Of a DNA stretch of 64,000 nt, positions 20,380-31,003 are shown in pieces; the stretch's first letter is position 1, and every line of letters begins with the position of its first letter. The notes under the pieces were generated by a model that saw nothing but the letters and a program-made list of their open reading frames with translations, made no database searches and was not told the origin of the DNA. Both the position numbers and the translations under genes were made by a program. This DNA comes from Clitopilus passeckerianus (Eukaryota; Basidiomycota; Agaricomycetes; Agaricales; Entolomataceae), in contig CALYLX010000142.1 in NCBI GenBank assembly GCA_944990035.1, positions 620,001 through 684,000 of the forward strand, given 5' to 3'.

Positions 20380-21111
20380 CTAGAGTTGCTTTCCACCACC
20401 AACCATCTCTGCAACATTCCTTAACCACTGCTTCACCTCGCCTTCCCACCCTCCAAGCCGCCTCATCTTTCTCTGCCCTTCTATGGTTCCGGTCTTGATA
20501 TTCATCCGTTCCAACCGCTCAAGTTCGAAATTTCGGTCTCGCTTGTGTTGTGCTATAGTCCACCAAAGGATACCTTGCCTGGAGAGGAATGTTTCTGTAA
20601 TGCTATCAGGGCAGCCCCGAGCGCATGGTGCCTCGAATCCAAAAAAGCGGCGGAAGGTGCGTAGGATGAGGCGGCTGAGGGAGAGCAAAAGTGGAGGGTC
20701 AAGCCCTGCATTCGAAGATATAAGATCATATGAAGCCTGGAAGGAAGGCTGCTTCACATACATATAATGTCTGTAGCTTCCTCCGCGACGAAGGCGGCTC
20801 CCTTCCTGACATAGTTCCCATCGATTACCCAGCCTCTATTCTCCGGGTGGGCATTCATAGCAGCCTGTACTCGTGCTTGAAATTCGTCTGGAGAGGTAGG
20901 CGTCCATCCGGGATTCCAGAATAACTCGTCGAGCGAGATGTATGGGACGGAGAGGGTGGAAGAGAGGGCTTGGGAGAAGGTGGACTATGACATGGCTGAG
21001 GTCGTTGAAGGCAGGGAAGCCTGTGGCTTAGCGTACCTTGCCTACTCCGCTGTTCCCTACCACATGTACCCTGTAGTTACCTTGCCCGTCGCCCAGAAGT
21101 GGTGGGATCAT
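20380..21111 (-). CDS. P-loop NTPase, adenylate-kinase-like small kinase
   Basis: Three exons encode a nucleoside-triphosphate-binding protein of about 220 residues. Exon 1 starts at ATG 21111 and ends with the Walker A motif 'VHVVGNSGVGK'. The intron falls between the Walker A Lys and the following Ser-Thr, and exon 2 opens with 'STFSQALSSTLSVPYISLDE'. Next come 'LFWNPGWTPTSPDEFQARVQ', 'RGWVIDGNYV' and 'EEATDIIW'; exon 3 begins 'LDPPLLLSLSRLILRTFRRF' and ends at 20380. The pattern (GxSGxGKST, DELFW, WVxDGNY, DxxxWLD) matches the fungal and bacterial topology-modulation FlaR-like/adenylate kinase-like P-loop family. The substrate is unknown. Both introns were placed from frame and GT/AG and restore the conserved motifs. 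Confidence 0.8.
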
Positions 21112-21631
21112 GGGAGTAAGAAGTCAAGTTTTGTCATCGGGGGTCACTGATCCTTACAGCACGGAGCAATGAGAGCTTGGAGGTCAGGCCACGCCAAATG
21201 TTCTCGTCTCTGGTTGTACAGTAGACCGGGGTCGTATGAGAAGGGCTGGCTAAAAAATTGAGCATCACCTGGCCTGTGAATGGTGTCCAATGTCCCAGGC
21301 AAGACCGAATTTGTTGTGCATGTCCGAACGCAGAGTAACAAGAGCTCGGAGGTCATCCTGAGTCAATTCTTTTTGTCGTTTGTTGGGCACTAGACTGGGA
21401 CCATCGAAAAGTTGACTACTAATTTGAGCATCGATATCGCATCAAACCTTTTGAACCTTTAAGCTTTTAAGACCAAGGCCGTAACTGGTCGCAATGTCAT
21501 GCATCACAGCCAAAGGTCCTTCGGAATCGGAAATCGGATGACTACCGTGACCAAACCACCATGTGTCCTCGTACTCCAGTCCATCTTGGTTGCTGGCTTG
21601 AACCGAATTCCCATTGCAATCCTCTCAAACA
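21112..21631. other. Intergenic, no gene recognised
   Basis: Gap between the minus-strand P-loop gene and the plus-strand F-box array; it must hold two divergent promoters. A 70-codon minus-strand frame at 21144-21356 has no recognisable motif. Confidence 0.45.
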
Positions 21632-23283
21632 ATGCATTCTTGTTTCTACGTACCCGAACTCGCGCAGAATATCTGCTCTACGACCGCAGAGGACCTAACA
21701 GCGGGGCCAAAATCTCTCCTCGCACTTGCACAAACATGTAGTGTTCTTCGCGACCACGCTCTTGATGCCCTATGGTACAGATTAAATGATCCATTGCCGC
21801 TTTTGCGATGCATGGGCATTTTGGGTCCCGGTGTGGATGAACAAGCTTCAGCTCTCGTGAGGGTCATATAAGAGACATTCTATTTGAAGGTTGACTGATT
21901 CGGTTGTGATCACAGACCATAGTCAAGTCAATAGGCGCAACTCACATTTCGATTCTAAGAACGTATGCACCCCGCGTCAAGTATATCGAAGCTCTCAGAC
22001 AATCAAATCTTCGCGCCGGGAGACACGTTTGGTCGAATGCATACTGCACCATTGAAGGGCTTGGAGGAGCAAATCTCTCCAACATTCGTGTCCTAAGTGC
22101 ACAAATAGAAAGTTATGACCATTGCGCAATGGTCAGGCTCTGCATGGCACCAACCCTCAAGAGACTCGAACTACTGGGATCGGGAGGCGCGGTTCGCGGA
22201 GACCATCTTGAACGACTGTTGAGCAGCATCAGCTCAGAAAAGTATCCCCTACTTGCCCATCTCAACATCAAATGCGCGAACCTCCAGACAGAGATCAATG
22301 CTTTATGCGACATGGTCCCCAAGCTTCAAACTCTGACCGTGTTGGAGTTACAGGACACGTCATTGGAATCCGCCACATTGAAACGCCTCGCTGGACTTAG
22401 ATGTCTACGAAGGCTGAGATTCCAGACGATTTCAGAACATATTGATCGAGGTGGTGATAGGTGCTCACTGCTCCAGCATTCGGACAAGACACGTAGTTTT
22501 CCGGCCTTGGAAACGGTACACGTTCGTTGTAGAGGCATGCGGAGCTGTCTTAACTTCCTGGACCTCCTCCCACAGGAAAGTGGCCTTGTTCATCTCGAAA
22601 TCATTTTTCTCCCTAACCGCTCAAGCGTTGAGCCAACGGAATGGGAGTCACTCATAGGCCACTTAGCACAGCGTATATCCACCACGACGCTTCAACGCCT
22701 CAGTATCGTTGACCACGGCCCTTTGTCCCTCTCCGACGACAGAGGGATCGAAGCGGATGCTTTGAGACCGATTGCGAGCTTTTCTGGTCTCAGAGAAATT
22801 TGGTTACAGGCATGTCACCAATTTGACATTGATGACAATATTTTGGAGATACTGGCGCAAGGCTTGCCCGACGTTCAGAAATTGGGCATATGGACAAGTG
22901 CGACGAATACTGTGCTGCCGCAGAATACCTTGGCTGGTTTATCGGCTTTCGCAGATTATTGTTCCGACCTGGAGGTGCTCCACCTCTCGCTCAACGGGAG
23001 CCACCCTCTACAACCCGCCCAACCTGGTCATGGCGTCGTGCAGACCAAGCTTCGGGAGCACAAGGTACAGCAGTCTCCAATTTCTTCACCTGAGGACGTA
23101 GCTGCTTTTCTGGCCAGCATATTTCCCGGCCTTCGAGAGATAGGAGCCAGCGACTCCGAGGGCGAATCGGAAGAGTTGATTGAACTGGCTGATATGTGGC
23201 AAATGGTTGCTGAGGAATTTGAAGTACATATGGTTACATCTGCGCGCTTTGACCAGGCAGGCTCAAGCGGTACAACACTCTAG
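21632..23283 (+). CDS. F-box / LRR-like protein (tandem array copy A)
   Basis: First of three head-to-tail paralogues. Exon 1 21632-21856 (75 codons) and exon 2 21916-23283 are joined by a 59-nt phase-0 intron, giving about 530 residues. The F-box reads 'LALAQTCSVLRDHALDALWY' followed by 'PLPLLRCMGIL'. Exon 2 starts 'TIVKSIGATHISILRTYAPR' and continues with irregular Leu-rich repeats such as 'MAPTLKRLELLGSGG', 'LRCLRRLRFQT' and 'LQRLSIVDHG'. Near the C-terminus, 'LAGLSAFADYCSDLEVLHLS' and 'VAAFLASIFPGLREI' recur in copies B and C. Predicted role: substrate receptor of an SCF E3 ligase. The start ATG has the conserved MHSC context. Confidence 0.85.
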
Positions 23284-23538
23284 ATTGCAATTACCGGGTA
23301 TTCTTTTGTAAGGGTGTTTGGGTTCGGAATGGGCAAAGCTGGTTCCTTTCCAGTATGTCTACTAGTAGTTGCACGGGCTTGTACCATATATTAAGACTGG
23401 TCAGAGTATGTGTTGGACGTCAAAAACCGTTGAGCAACCTGGCATCAATCTCCCGAGAAAACCACGTTCAGAAGACGGAACACCAGGTAACCTAATCCCC
23501 CCTCTAACGCTACTTGGACACTACATCCATCGTCAACG

Positions 23539-25161
23539 ATGCACCCTTGCCTGAGCGTTCCGGAACTCCTTCATAATATCTGCTTTGCAACTGCAGAGGA
23601 TCTAGTGCATGGACGAAGGGCCCTTTCCGCACTTGCACAGACATGTAGCAGTTTTTGTGATCCTGCTCTCGATGCACTCTGGCCCAGATTAGAGGATCCA
23701 TTACCACTCCTACGATGTATGGGCATCTTGGGTATCAACCGAGAAAACACAGCTCTTGTGAGATTCTTAAGAAACGTGCAATCGGAACATCTACTAATTA
23801 GGGTTTGATTGTAGATTCTTGTCAAACCTATAGATCCAGCCCACATTTCAACTCTAAGAAAGTATGCACCTCGCGTCAATATTATTCGCCCTTCCACAAA
23901 CGCGTATGTCGTCACTGGGAACAACGTCTGGTCAAATGCCTATTCGGGCATCGGAAAGCAATCGCCTCTCAGTAATATTCACAGCTTGAGCATCCGAGTA
24001 GGTAGTGGTGATGCTTGCTCGATGGCCCAGTTCTGCATGGCGCCAACTCTCAGGAGTCTCCAACTTCTAGGTCCAAAGACTATGAGTCGTGGGGAACTCC
24101 TAGTGTCACTCTTGAAGAACATCACCTCTGACAAGTACCCTCTGTTGACCCAGCTGAGGATCCAATGTACATACCTGCTCACAGAAGTTTATGCCGTGTG
24201 GGCCATGGCACCTAATCTCCGTACATTGACTGTGTTAGAGATCGAAGACACCTCATTTGCTACGTTGAAACGCCTGGCCGCACTCAAAAGTCTGCAAAGG
24301 CTGGCATTTCAGACACTTCCGGATGGCATGGATGGAGAAAACGCTGCAACACTCAAGGATGGAAACGTGGCACTTAATTTTCCCGCTCTGAAAGCAGTTA
24401 CCGTTCGTTGCAGAGGCATGGACACCTGCGTTAACTTCCTAGACCTTCTTCCTCCGGAGAGTGGTCTTGCTTACATCGAGGTGGCCTGCCTACCTCCTGG
24501 CTCAATTGCCGAGCCAGTGAATTGGGAAACTCTCCTAGCCCGTTTGGCCCAGAAAGTATCCTCTACGACTCTCAAATGCCTTAGTATTTCGGACCTCGGT
24601 TCACCCTGGAGCTGGAGAAGGGACAACACAGTGATCAAAGCTGGTGCTTTGGCACCACTCACAAAATTCTCCAATCTCAGCCTTCTTCTATTGCAACCAC
24701 ACCAACAATTTGACCTTGATGACGAGGTGGTGGCTGCTTTAGCGCAGAGCTGGCCCGAGATACAGAGTGTAGCATTATTGGCAAAAGCGAGGGGGATTGT
24801 GCCACAGAATACATTGGAGGGATTGCTGGCTTTTGCAGAGCACTGTCCTAAACTGGAGGTGCTCCACTTTGCTCTCGACGCGAGTACCCCTCCCGGGGAA
24901 CTGCGCCAACACGGCAGTTCTGTCGCCGTGCAGACCAAGTTGCAAGAGCTCGGCGTACAGGATTCTCCTATTTCCGAAGCCGAGAATGTAGCAAGCTTCC
25001 TGGCTCGCATATTTCCCGGCCTTCAACGGGTAGAGGCTGATGGAGCTAGCCCAGACGAGTTTGGTGATGAAACGGCTGAGGTGTGGGGGAGGGTTGCTGA
25101 GGAAGTCCGCTCATATGTTCATGCAAGTTCTGAGCAGGAGAGCACCAGCGCTGCATCTTGA
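23539..25161 (+). CDS. F-box / LRR-like protein (tandem array copy B)
   Basis: Second copy of the array, 255 nt after copy A. Exon 1 23539-23757 (73 codons, 'LSALAQTCSSFCDPALDALW') and exon 2 23815-25161 are separated by a 57-nt phase-0 intron, giving about 521 residues. Exon 2 starts 'ILVKPIDPAHISTLRKYAPR'. Conserved array segments include 'CMAPTLRSLQLLGPK', 'VRCRGMDTCVNFLDLLPPES' and 'FLARIFPGLQRVEAD'. The start context GTCAACGATGCA is shared with the F-box gene at 54968. Copies A and B resemble each other more than either resembles the copies at 5-9 kb, so the array expanded locally (judged by eye). Confidence 0.85.
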
Positions 25162-25458
25162 ACCATAGGATCTTAGTTTCCGAAATTTACTCTTTTCTGG
25201 AATGAGGAATGGGATTTATGTCAATAATTAGCTGGCTGGTAGTACTTGCCGTGTTTAGGATTGCCCTAGAGATCGTTACGAGTTTCAGTAGCAACGTACC
25301 AAGCTCTACTATATTCAGATGATGAATGTGTACTCGCTAGACATGTCCCATTGCATGTTCGCCCAGGAAAGAAGCAAGAAAGAAAGACTTACCTTCGGAT
25401 CGGCAATCGGAACACTAGTTAACCACAGACGACGCCGTCACGACGGCCAGCGACGACG

Positions 25459-27087
25459 ATGCATTCTTGCCTCCGAATTCCAGAACTCTCACAGAAGATT
25501 TGCCTCTGCCTTGCTGAGGATACACGATCCGGTCCAGAATCTCTTCTCGCAGCTGCACTAACGTGTTGCGTTCTTCGTGATCCCGCTTTGGACGCACTCT
25601 GGTCTAGACTAGACAACCCACTCCCTCTGTTGAGCTGTATGGGAATTCTAACTCGGGGGACCAGTAGGAGGGAGCCAGCCGTGAGCACACCTTTCACCAA
25701 GTTCTCTGCGACTTTACCTGACACTTCATTTGGCCACTTTTGCTTACAGACCCTTGCTGGCCCTATAGGTCCAACTCACATTGCGGTCTTGAGGAAGTAT
25801 GCGACACGTGTTAGAGCTATAGATGGCTCCTCACGGCCACCGTATCCTACTGGGCCAGGTGTATGGTCCTCAGTTTGCTCTGCCATCGGAGAGGCACCGC
25901 TTTTCCCTAACATCCGCACCTTGAAATTGTCAGTTGCAAGTCGCGAGGACTGTTGGAAACTCCAACTGTGCTTGTCGCCGGCACTCAGAATACTCGAAGT
26001 AGTAGGAGATGTTGGTTGGGACCGTGTACGCCATCTAGAACTACTCCTAGGCAGCCTCACAACAACCAACTACCCTTTCATGACCCTTCTAAAATTTACA
26101 GGCGCATTTGAGCAAACAGAAATGGCTGTTGTATGGCGCGCCATTCCGAGTCTGGAGACCCTCAGGGTATTAGAAATCCGCGAAATCTCGCATGCCGCAT
26201 TGAAGATTCTTGCTAGATCCCGATGCCTCCAAACCCTTATATTTGGAACTCCCGGAAACGAGGCCTATCTTGGCGGCGCGAATTCTACGACCCGGGAAGA
26301 AAACCAGCCATGCAATTTTCCTGCACTCAAGGCGGCCATCATCAATTGCTCCGGAATGACCGATTCTTTCAACTTTTTAGACCTGCTCTCCCCCGAAACC
26401 GGCCTCAAGTTCCTCGAGATCAAATGCAGATGGAATCGCCCCAGCGCCACTCCAGCAGAATGGGAGTCCCTCCTGGACTGTTTGGCTTGGAAGATATCTT
26501 CTACGAGCCTCGAATGCCTCAGCATCGGAGACTTCGGTCAATTGCGCCGTTCGCCACACGACCCAGTGATTGCAGCCGAAGCTCTCAAACCGTTGACGAA
26601 GTTCTCCAATCTCTCCGAACTCCGATTTCAAGCCAATCAAGACTTTGTCTTCGATGACGACGCCCTCCATGCACTGGCGAAAGGATGGCCGAACATAGTC
26701 AGACTGGCAATGATGACGAAAATGCCCATGGCAGTACCACGGAACACTCTAGCAGGTTTATCAGCTTTCGCGGAGCACTGTCCTAAACTACAGGTGCTTT
26801 ATCTTGCCTTCAACGCTCGCAAACGCCTACCTCCCAAACGTACTCGACCCGGCAACAATATCGTCCAGACGAAGCTTCAGGAGCTTGACGTGCGACATTC
26901 TCCAATCATAGCACCCAAGAAAGTGGCGGCATTCCTGGCCGGCGTGTTTCCAAACCTTCAACAGATAGATGCCGATCAAGCTCATGATTACGGTGAATCA
27001 GCAGAGGTCTGGGCAGAGGTAGCTGAGGATGTACCCGTCCTGGCTGCTGCTGCACGCAATAAACGTGCCAAGGCGAGTACATCTTGA
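25459..27087 (+). CDS. F-box / LRR-like protein (tandem array copy C)
   Basis: Third array copy. The sequence is open from 25459 to 27087 as one 542-codon frame, but alignment with copies A and B predicts a phase-0 intron at 25681-25749 (GTGAGC...TTACAG, 69 nt) at the shared position. Spliced, it encodes 74 plus 445 codons, about 519 residues. The F-box is 'LAAALTCCVLRDPALDALWS' with 'PLPLLSCMGIL'; after the intron comes 'TLAGPIGPTHIAVLRKYATR'. LRR-like segments and the final 'KVAAFLAGVFPNLQQIDAD' match the siblings. Because the intron is a multiple of three and stop-free, retention would add 23 residues instead of truncating the protein. Confidence 0.85.
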   Translation: MHSCLRIPELSQKICLCLAEDTRSGPESLLAAALTCCVLRDPALDALWSRLDNPLPLLSCMGILTRGTSRREPAVSTPFTKFSATLPDTSFGHFCLQTLAGPIGPTHIAVLRKYATRVRAIDGSSRPPYPTGPGVWSSVCSAIGEAPLFPNIRTLKLSVASREDCWKLQLCLSPALRILEVVGDVGWDRVRHLELLLGSLTTTNYPFMTLLKFTGAFEQTEMAVVWRAIPSLETLRVLEIREISHAALKILARSRCLQTLIFGTPGNEAYLGGANSTTREENQPCNFPALKAAIINCSGMTDSFNFLDLLSPETGLKFLEIKCRWNRPSATPAEWESLLDCLAWKISSTSLECLSIGDFGQLRRSPHDPVIAAEALKPLTKFSNLSELRFQANQDFVFDDDALHALAKGWPNIVRLAMMTKMPMAVPRNTLAGLSAFAEHCPKLQVLYLAFNARKRLPPKRTRPGNNIVQTKLQELDVRHSPIIAPKKVAAFLAGVFPNLQQIDADQAHDYGESAEVWAEVAEDVPVLAAAARNKRAKASTS

Positions 27088-27399
27088 TTTATGAGGTGTA
27101 TACCAGTAATTTGATTACTCATGCACGATGGCTCTATTGCATGGACAAGTTATACCGTTTCGAAGTTCTCTGGAAGTCCGGATTTAATTTAGCATATCCT
27201 ATCTACGTTAATATATCATGAATGCAATGTCAGAACCTCTCTCAGGGATCAGCAATCAAAAATCCGCAGATAGGAAATGTCAGTTGAATTCGAGAATGGC
27301 CCCTAATACACTCAGACATGTACGTGAAGTTGCCCAACTGACTTCGATCTCCAGTCCAGGCTTTCCGAACAGCTGTAATTACTCAACCAGCTAAATCTT

Positions 27400-28849
27400 G
27401 TGGACGAAAAAATAGGAAACCTTCGGGGTTTCACCATTTCCCCCACACTCAGCATTCGTAGCCCCCAGATCCAAGCAGAATTCCGCGCTCTTAACACGGT
27501 CGCTCTCATGTTGACCTCGGGTCATCCTGGGGACTCAACTGCAGTCACGATCGAAAAACGGGAGAGTATATGTCTGGTTCTGGCCAAACGTAGAGCTCCT
27601 TCCCCCGAAGACGAGGCCATCGCCAGCCGCTTTAGGGATATGATCGCCGACCCACTGCTGGCAAGCATGGACAACGATCCCAATCCTATGTTCTCGTTTG
27701 TTCATGCGCATTGCCTGCTAGTCTGCTAAACCTGAACAAGTTTATTGCGGAACTCCACGAATGCCTCCTTACATTCCGAGATATACCTCAACCCTCTCCT
27801 ATACATGGGGGTTCTCCGACCGACCAACAATTTGCGGTATTGCACTGGACGCCGGATGCAAAGTATTGGGAGAAAGCGTTTCCCCCATCCCTTGACAGGG
27901 GTTTCTTGGACGGGATGTATGAATTCGGTTCCTTCGAAGAGATATTATCCCGCCTCGTGAACCAATGTATTCATGCTTCAAGTCGAGCGCTGGACCCCCA
28001 TGACGTCGGCGTGGCTTCATCACAGTACATGGACCTTGCGGTGGTGGCAGAGCCACTTCTCAAATCGCGGTTTCTGCAGCCTTTGGCCATCAGGGCTTTT
28101 GATAGCCTTGAACGGAGACGAAGGTTCGACAAACTTAGGGACCATCTGTTCAAAGTATGCGAATATTACAGCGGCCTGAAAAGCCTTCGTAAGCAAGTCA
28201 AACGTTGGTCCCGGATGGAAAAATCCCTTTCCGTTGGGCCGATGAAACATGCATTTTCGACTCTGGAGCGGCTAGAATTCCACTCCCCGAAGTTTGAGAT
28301 GTATTGGAGCGCACGTTTGAGAGTCCTCCTAACTCCCAAACCCTCAACGAGCTTCGATCTGCGGTCAGCAACTTCGACTCGAGATGGGGAGGCGATCAAG
28401 CCATTGAAACGCTTGTTCACCCCGAGATATGCTTGATATTCTCTCTCGGAAAAGACGATAAACCTAGGCGCCGTGGACCCAGCGTCAAGCTTCCAAATGC
28501 GGAACGAAGAGTTATAGGAAGTACTGAGGAAAGCTGTTTGTGCTGTTCGCTATGGGTCGAGGGGTACAACTATGATTTTGGCACTGCCTGGTTGACCAGG
28601 GGTTACAGCGGCATGATCGATACAAGCTGGGCTTTTCCGAATTTGCCGTCCATCGGCGGATCGGATAGACGAGCGGCGGTTGGAGGTGCTGTTCTTGAAG
28701 GTATTCAAAATCGGTTGACGAAAGTGCTCTGCGAACGCTTCCCACATCAGACCCAGAAACAATACAAAAACCCCCAGCAGTATGCGATAGGCCTCGAAGA
28801 GGAACGAGATGCATTTCTGCTATCTATAGTAGGCTTACCAAGGCCGTAG
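27400..28849 (+). pseudogene. OTT_1508-like deaminase-type gene with two frameshifts
   Basis: Three overlapping frames together give one protein-like reading. N-terminal frame from about 27400: 'SICLVLAKRRAPSPEDEAIA'. Middle frame 27711-28295: 'QFAVLHWTPDAKYWEKAFPP' and 'SGLKSLRKQVKRWSRMEKSL'. C-terminal frame to 28849: 'DVLERTFESPPNSQTLNELR', 'RWGGDQAIETLVHPEICLIF', 'RRVIGSTEESCLCCSLWVEG' and 'PNLPSIGGSDRRAAVGGAVL'. Frame changes near 27705 and 28297 each fit a 1-nt deletion; the minus-strand fragment at 19676-20243 shows the undamaged reading at the second ('SEYRDVLERAF'). The HxE and CxxC of a deaminase-like zinc site are intact here. No ATG start is evident near 27400. Function and family are tentative. 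Confidence 0.6.
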
Positions 28850-29067
28850 TATTTATTAGAACCATTAATTTGAAGATTGTCCGTTCTCTAACGTTGGGTC
28901 AAGATTAGATCGAGGAAAGGAGAAGTGCAATCTAATCTGATCGGGACCTTGGCCTAGGTCCCTATCCGGAGTTAACAGAATTTCACCAGACACGTCGAAT
29001 CCTTAGAAACTTTCGGTTCCCAGCTTTTTGCGCCTCTTCACTGCTTTCTACTTTCTCTAGACGAACT

Positions 29068-30780
29068 ATGATAATCGAATCTTTAACGGAGCCTGCTCAT
29101 GTTTTACCCTCGAAACTCAAGCATGGTCTCGTCAAACCACACATTGAAGCAGTCCCTGAGATTCAGAGAGCTGAAACTACACAGAATCCAGTCATAACTA
29201 GCTGCCAATTCGCGTATTCTGTATGCCACCTCCTTGCAACTCGACATCCTCGTTTGAACTCATACATGTCATTTGAAGGCCACGAACATCGTACAGATCA
29301 ATGACCAAGGTGTCAAACGCTCTGCCAAATACGTATGTCCCAGTTTTCATACATGGATGTATATCTACGAGCTGACCCTGTACGCCACATTACCAGATTC
29401 GCCAAAAGATGCTCCAAGAATCATACACACCACGGACATGGCGTACACACCCTCTACACGTCTGCCCAGACGACAACTCTGACCCTTATAACTCGGAGGC
29501 TACATCCTCATCATCACCATCTTCTAGGTCCATCTTGGACGAAATCTCCCCAAACCGGAACAAATTAGTCCTTGATTGGATATTCCTCATCTCAAGTCTC
29601 AATTTCAGTTTCTGGTCTGAAGAAGGAACTGATGATCGATTTGGGATTGAGTGGTTTGAGGGGTGGGATTCACTCGAGGAATTGAAAGAGCAACAGGAAG
29701 TGGAGGAAGAAAAGGTGGTGCATACAGGCTACTGGAGCTTGGTCGCCGCCCTTGACAGAGGTGCGTTCTTTACAAGAAGCTACCGAATGTTTGGCTGACC
29801 ATCTCTTCCTTACAGCAATGCAGGAAGGTATCCCAATATGCGACCCCACGTTCTACTCATCACCAGAGCTCTGTCCCGACTCATTAATCGAACATATCTT
29901 CCGACCTTCCGAGCACTCAATTGAAAGGATACCTCTACTGAGAGAAAGGATCGAAATAATGAGGGAGAATGGAAGGATCTTGTGCAAGGTATACAAGTCC
30001 CCTTCTTCTTTTCCCGTCTGAACTTTACTGATCGGTAAATCCAGAACTTCAACGGCTCCTTCCAAAACCTCCTCATACACTTCCAAGCCCTTCACCAAGG
30101 ACAAGGATCAGCACTCCAGCTAGTCCAGATGGTCACCCGCACCTTCCCTAAATTCCGAGACGAGTTCACTCTCGACGGGGAGAAAAGTGCGTCCCTCTCT
30201 TCCCTCTCCCCTCCTTCCTTCCTCTCCTAACTCACTTCTCAAAACAGTATACATCTGGAAACGTGCCCAAATCCTCGTCGCCGAAATATGGGCCGCGTTC
30301 TACCCTCTCTCCTCCTCCTCCTCCTCCTCCTCCTCCCATCCACCACACCCAATCTTCCCCTCCCCCTCAGGCCCCCGCATCCACCAACTAACAATGTTCG
30401 CAGACTACCGCGTGCCCCAAATCCTGCACCACCTCCGTATACTCACATACCCACTCTACCTCCTCGACATCCTCACGAACGGCGTAGGCCTCGAGAGCGG
30501 GAGCAGGGAGGAGGTGAGTTTGAGAGCTGCGAGTGTGGTTGGGGTCGAGTTGGTTAGGAAGGAGATTGAGGGGTTGATTGAGGCGGAGAGGGAGGCGAAA
30601 GGAGGGGAAGGAAGGGTAAGGAAAGGAGAACCGGAAGGAGAGAGGGAGATTAGCTCGGTGCTGATTGATTTTTATCTGTGGGATCTGGCGAAGGAGATTG
30701 AGGAAGGGAAGAAGCAGGTAGAGGGGATACGGACGGAGGGGATCGTGCCTGCACATAGGACGAGGAGCATTTGGTACTAA
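29068..30780 (+). CDS. QNG1: Queuosine 5'-phosphate N-glycosylase/hydrolase (DUF2419, QNG1)
   Basis: Six exons encode the eukaryotic queuosine-salvage enzyme that releases queuine from queuosine 5'-phosphate for tRNA modification. ATG 29068. Motifs in order: 'NPVITSCQFAYSATNIVQIN', 'KYIRQKMLQESYTPRTWRTH', 'LVLDWIFLISSLNFSFWSEE', 'HTGYWSLVAALDRAMQEGIP', 'ICDPTFYSS', 'HIFRPSEHSIERIPLLRERI', 'ENGRILCKNFNGSFQNLLIH', 'TFPKFRDEFTLDGEKIYIWK', 'RAQILVAEIWAAF', 'LTMFADYRVPQILHHLRIL' and the family-ending 'HRTRSIWY'. Introns (for example 29230 region, 29332-29394, about 29761-29815) were placed so that these motifs join in frame. A Ser/Pro-rich insertion coded by a CTC repeat (about 30310-30340) interrupts the C-terminal half. 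Fungi do not make queuosine, so the role is salvage of external or recycled precursor. Confidence 0.9.
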
Positions 30781-31003
30781 ACCTCCGGGCTGGGCAATGT
30801 AGAAGTTTGAATGCATTTCTAGAGCGCTTATTTCTTTATCATTATTCTTTGTTATTCGTTTTTATTCTTCATTATTCAGGTACAGAGCGGCTGCTCGTTT
30901 TTAGAGGTCTGTCATACACGTAATACAAATACACACATAGCTAAGCAGTACAAGGTGAAGTATTATCCATTCGAGTCCTAAAGTCCCTTGATACAATTCG
31001 AGT

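Noticed and set aside
24471..25010. 179-codon minus-strand open frame
   Set aside because: Antisense to F-box copy B; the sense frame has family motifs and conserved introns, the antisense has none.
29335..29568. His/Thr-rich frame that might be a small gene
   Set aside because: Out of frame with QNG1, whose exon here ('QKMLQESYTPRTWRTH') carries the conserved sequence.
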